DNA of 53,145 nt from positions 1 through 53,145 of the forward strand of contig JANQEH010000312.1 of assembly GCA_028278455.1 (NCBI GenBank). Direction: 5' to 3'. Source of the DNA: a bacterium (GTDB taxonomy: Bacteria > SM23-31). The notes beneath the pieces were generated by a model that worked only from the letters and a program-made list of their open reading frames with translations, made no database searches and was not told where the DNA came from. The translations under genes were made by a program, and so were the position numbers. Numbering within the stretch: position 1 is the first letter of the stretch; each line of letters opens with the position of its first letter. Shown piece by piece: positions 50,975 through 53,145 of the stretch.

Positions 50975-51442
50975 TCATCTCTTTCTGGATTTCTCTTTAT
51001 CAATGCCCTTGATAGTCTTTACAAAATCTTCTTTAGCTTCAAATTTCCGGTAAACCGATGCAAATCGTACATATGCCACATCATCCAGTACCTTAAGCTC
51101 ATTCATTACAAGCTCACCGATAAGGTCTGCAGGTATTTCCTTGTAATGCTCAGACTGCAGTCTCTCGATGATCGAATCAACAGCTTCCTGGATTTTTTCA
51201 AATGGTATCGGCCGTTTTGAACAGGCGCGGATTATCCCCTCTTCCAATTTTTTTCTGTCGAAGTCTTCCCGGGTGCCGTCTCTTTTAACTACCTTATAGG
51301 TAATGCTTTCAATGTACTCGTAAGTCGTATATCTCCCGCCGCAGCCTGTGCATTCTCTTCTTCGCCTGATCGCCTCACCATCCCTCACAGACCTGGAATC
51401 GATCACTTTATCGTCACCACTATGACAGTATGGACACTTCAT
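50975..51442 (-). CDS. nrdR: Transcriptional repressor NrdR
   Basis: A 155-residue regulator of ribonucleotide reductase genes. Zinc ribbon C3-x2-C6 and C31-x2-C34 (MKCPYCHSGDDKVIDSR, RRRECTGCGGRYTTYE), then the ATP-cone domain (VVKRDGTREDFDRKKLEEGI, ACSKRPIPFEKIQEAVDSI, YVRFASVYRKFEAKEDF). It senses ATP/dATP and binds NrdR boxes; none was sought beyond this window. It follows glyA at 12 bp. Confidence 0.97.
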   Translation of the reverse strand: MKCPYCHSGDDKVIDSRSVRDGEAIRRRRECTGCGGRYTTYEYIESITYKVVKRDGTREDFDRKKLEEGIIRACSKRPIPFEKIQEAVDSIIERLQSEHYKEIPADLIGELVMNELKVLDDVAYVRFASVYRKFEAKEDFVKTIKGIDKEKSRKR

Positions 51443-51454
51443 AAATACATTTCC

Positions 51455-52744
51455 CTAAAATATATAAAGCGGAAATTCATCACAGAATTTTTTTACTTCA
51501 CTTCTTGTTTCGGAATACACATCTTCATTACCGATATTTGCGATAACCCTGCTTATCAGTTGTCCGATCCTTTTCATTTCAGATTCTTTCATACCTCTGG
51601 TTGTCAGTGCCGGGGTGCCTATTCTGATCCCGCTGGTTACCATAGGTGAGTTCTGATCGAACGGCACCATATTCTTATTTACGGTAATACCTGAATCTTC
51701 CAGGGCATCCTCTGCATCCTTACCGGTAACACCCTTGTTCGTCAGATCGACCAGCATAAGGTGGTTGTCTGTACCTCCGGACACAAGATTAAATCCTTCG
51801 TCCATCAGCGATCCCGCCAGGGCAGCAGCGTTATCAATTATTTGCCTGCAGTATACTTTATAATCATCTTGTAATGCCTCATGGAAAGCTACAGCCTTGG
51901 CAGCTATAATGTGCATCAAAGGCCCTCCCTGTGTTCCCGGGAATACACGGCTTGAGATTGCCCCCCTTAGCTTTCTCTCTTTACCGGACCAGGGATCGAT
52001 GATCTTCTTATCTGCAAATTTTTCACCGGCCATGATCATACCTCCACGGGGGCCTCTTAGCGTTTTATGCGTAGTGGTAGTAACAATATCGCAATAAGGT
52101 ATCGGTGATGGATGAAGCCCAACAGCACATAATCCTGCAATATGAGCAATATCTGCCATTAAGAAAGCTCCGACGCTGTCAGCAATTTCCCTGAACTTAG
52201 GAAAATCCAGTTCCCTCGGATGAGCGCTGTATCCCGCAAGTATAAGCTGGGGTTTTACCTTTTTTGCAAGGTCTGCAAGCTTATCGTAATCGATCCTGCC
52301 TGTATCTTTTTCCACACCATAGGAGACTATCTGATATAATTTTCCGGAAAAATTAACCGGGCTTCCATGAGTAAGATGTCCGCCATGGGCAAGGTCCATC
52401 CCAAGTATCGTATCTCCTACTTTAAGAACTGAAAAAAAAGCTGCCATATTTGCCTGTGCCCCTGCATGAGGCTGAACATTCACATATGCAGCATCGAATA
52501 GTTCCTTTGCCCTGTTTCGGGCAAGATCCTCTGCAATATCAACCTGCTCACATCCTCCATAATATCTTTTGCCCGGATATCCTTCAGCATATTTATTTGT
52601 CATTACGTTACCTGCAGCTTCAAGAACTGCTTTACTGACAAAATTCTCAGACGCTATCAGTTCGAGAGTCGAGTTCAGTCTGTCAATTTCTCCGGTAACA
52701 GTACCGAATATTTCAGGATCAGTTTCTTTAAGATTATTGAACAT
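51455..52744 (-). CDS. glyA: Serine hydroxymethyltransferase
   Basis: PLP enzyme converting serine and tetrahydrofolate to glycine and methylene-tetrahydrofolate. 429 residues with [53 protein letters not shown], the Schiff-base lysine in [15 protein letters not shown], and [17 protein letters not shown] at 52744. It lies between rpiB and nrdR, a common arrangement in many bacteria. Confidence 0.97.
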   Translation of the reverse strand: MFNNLKETDPEIFGTVTGEIDRLNSTLELIASENFVSKAVLEAAGNVMTNKYAEGYPGKRYYGGCEQVDIAEDLARNRAKELFDAAYVNVQPHAGAQANMAAFFSVLKVGDTILGMDLAHGGHLTHGSPVNFSGKLYQIVSYGVEKDTGRIDYDKLADLAKKVKPQLILAGYSAHPRELDFPKFREIADSVGAFLMADIAHIAGLCAVGLHPSPIPYCDIVTTTTHKTLRGPRGGMIMAGEKFADKKIIDPWSGKERKLRGAISSRVFPGTQGGPLMHIIAAKAVAFHEALQDDYKVYCRQIIDNAAALAGSLMDEGFNLVSGGTDNHLMLVDLTNKGVTGKDAEDALEDSGITVNKNMVPFDQNSPMVTSGIRIGTPALTTRGMKESEMKRIGQLISRVIANIGNEDVYSETRSEVKKFCDEFPLYIF

Positions 52745-52824
52745 AACAACACCCGGTGTTAAATAATTTTTGTAGGTTAATTAGATATGAACAGAAAAGT
52801 CTTATGGATAAAGAAAGGGCCGGA

Positions 52825-53145
52825 TCATTTTCCGTTTAGTTCATGAATTTTATTTATCCTGCGTTCGTGCCTTCCGCCTTCAAACTCGGCCTCCAGCCAA
52901 TTATTCATGATCTCTTTTGCTGTTTCCTTCCCGGTCAGCCTTCCCGCCATAACCAGGATATTTGCATTATTATGCTGCCTGCTAAGTTTTGCCTGTTCCG
53001 GCGTCATGCAGAGGGCAGCTCGGATATTAATCACTTTATTTGCAACAATAGACATCCCGATCCCGGCACCGCAAATAAGTATACCTTTATCATAGGCGCC
53101 AGATGATACTCCCTGAGCCACCTTCATGCCGTAATCGGGATAGTC
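52825..53145 (-). CDS. rpiB: Ribose-5-phosphate isomerase B (5' end outside window)
   Basis: The last 106 residues of an RpiB: DYPDYGMKVAQGV, the active-site block GILICGAGIGMSIVANKV, INIRAALC and QHNNANILVMAGR. The frame is open to the window edge and about 40 N-terminal residues are missing, so an internal ATG at 53127 is not the start. The Cys base is present, while the residue after the following Gly is Ala where Escherichia coli RpiB has Thr. Interconverts ribose- and ribulose-5-phosphate. First visible gene of the rpiB-glyA-nrdR operon. Confidence 0.94.
   Translation of the reverse strand, partial: DYPDYGMKVAQGVSSGAYDKGILICGAGIGMSIVANKVINIRAALCMTPEQAKLSRQHNNANILVMAGRLTGKETAKEIMNNWLEAEFEGGRHERRINKIHELNGK

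Noticed and set aside
1..53145. Mobile elements, prophage, CRISPR arrays, tRNA or rRNA genes
   Set aside because: No transposase, integrase or phage-type product, no regularly spaced repeat and no tRNA-like cloverleaf or rRNA core sequence was seen.

Overview
The window reads as a chromosomal segment of a Gram-negative bacterium of the Fibrobacteres-Chlorobi-Bacteroidetes (FCB) superphylum, probably not Bacteroidota itself. Pointers to FCB are a PorQ-like outer-membrane protein, a secreted beta-propeller with a NPFNP-type C-terminal sorting/FlgD-Ig tail, bacillithiol genes bshB1 and bshC, a DUF2723 membrane protein, a ribosomal protein S16 with a long acidic tail and a 31-residue mS38/COX24-like basic protein. 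Pointers away from typical Bacteroidota are frequent Shine-Dalgarno sequences and sigma70-like promoters built as TTGACT-17 bp-hexamer. LPS genes (waaA, a GT9 heptosyltransferase) show an outer membrane. I saw no tRNA, rRNA, CRISPR array, insertion sequence or phage gene.

Layout. 1-804: partial MATE transporter (-), divergent from a lipoprotein (1026-3446, +) with HEAT repeats around four copies of a beta-sandwich module. 3457-23622 is one long minus-strand run, read from high to low coordinates: xseA, xseB, nadK, a hybrid sensor kinase, a CheY-like regulator, prepilin peptidase, PilB/GspE ATPase, an NtrC-like activator with a degenerate receiver, rlmD, an MscS channel, a small Cys protein, an EamA transporter, nadB, tatC, a polyprenyl diphosphate synthase, heptosyltransferase, waaA, a radical SAM/SPASM protein and the PorQ-like protein. 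Upstream lie the HU gene with its own promoter, the tiny basic ribosomal-type gene and its terminator, and an MltD-like transglycosylase. 26604-30774 is the classical ffh-rpsP-khpA-rimM-trmD-rplS operon. The only gene-free stretch above 300 bp is 30775-31274.

31275-41705: secreted LVIVD-repeat protein (+), Asp/Glu racemase-family protein (+), then bshB1, bshC and a methyltransferase (-), then an ECF sigma factor, its zinc-type anti-sigma factor and a DUF2723 protein (+). 41710-50685 is the most striking block: four PP2C/SpoIIE (RsbU-type) phosphatases with different sensor domains, two RsbW-type HATPase kinases and one STAS antagonist, all on the minus strand and with no sigma factor inside. 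This looks like a many-input partner-switching hub whose output is not visible here. 50975-53145 holds nrdR, glyA and the truncated rpiB (-), closed by a terminator.

Most genes are envelope or housekeeping functions. The places that deserve attention are the partner-switching block, two genes whose homology and ribosome-binding sites point to Ile-codon starts, the degenerate receiver of the sigma54 activator, the tiny ribosomal-type gene, and the repeat lipoprotein. All functions are inferred by reading the sequence; no database search was run.
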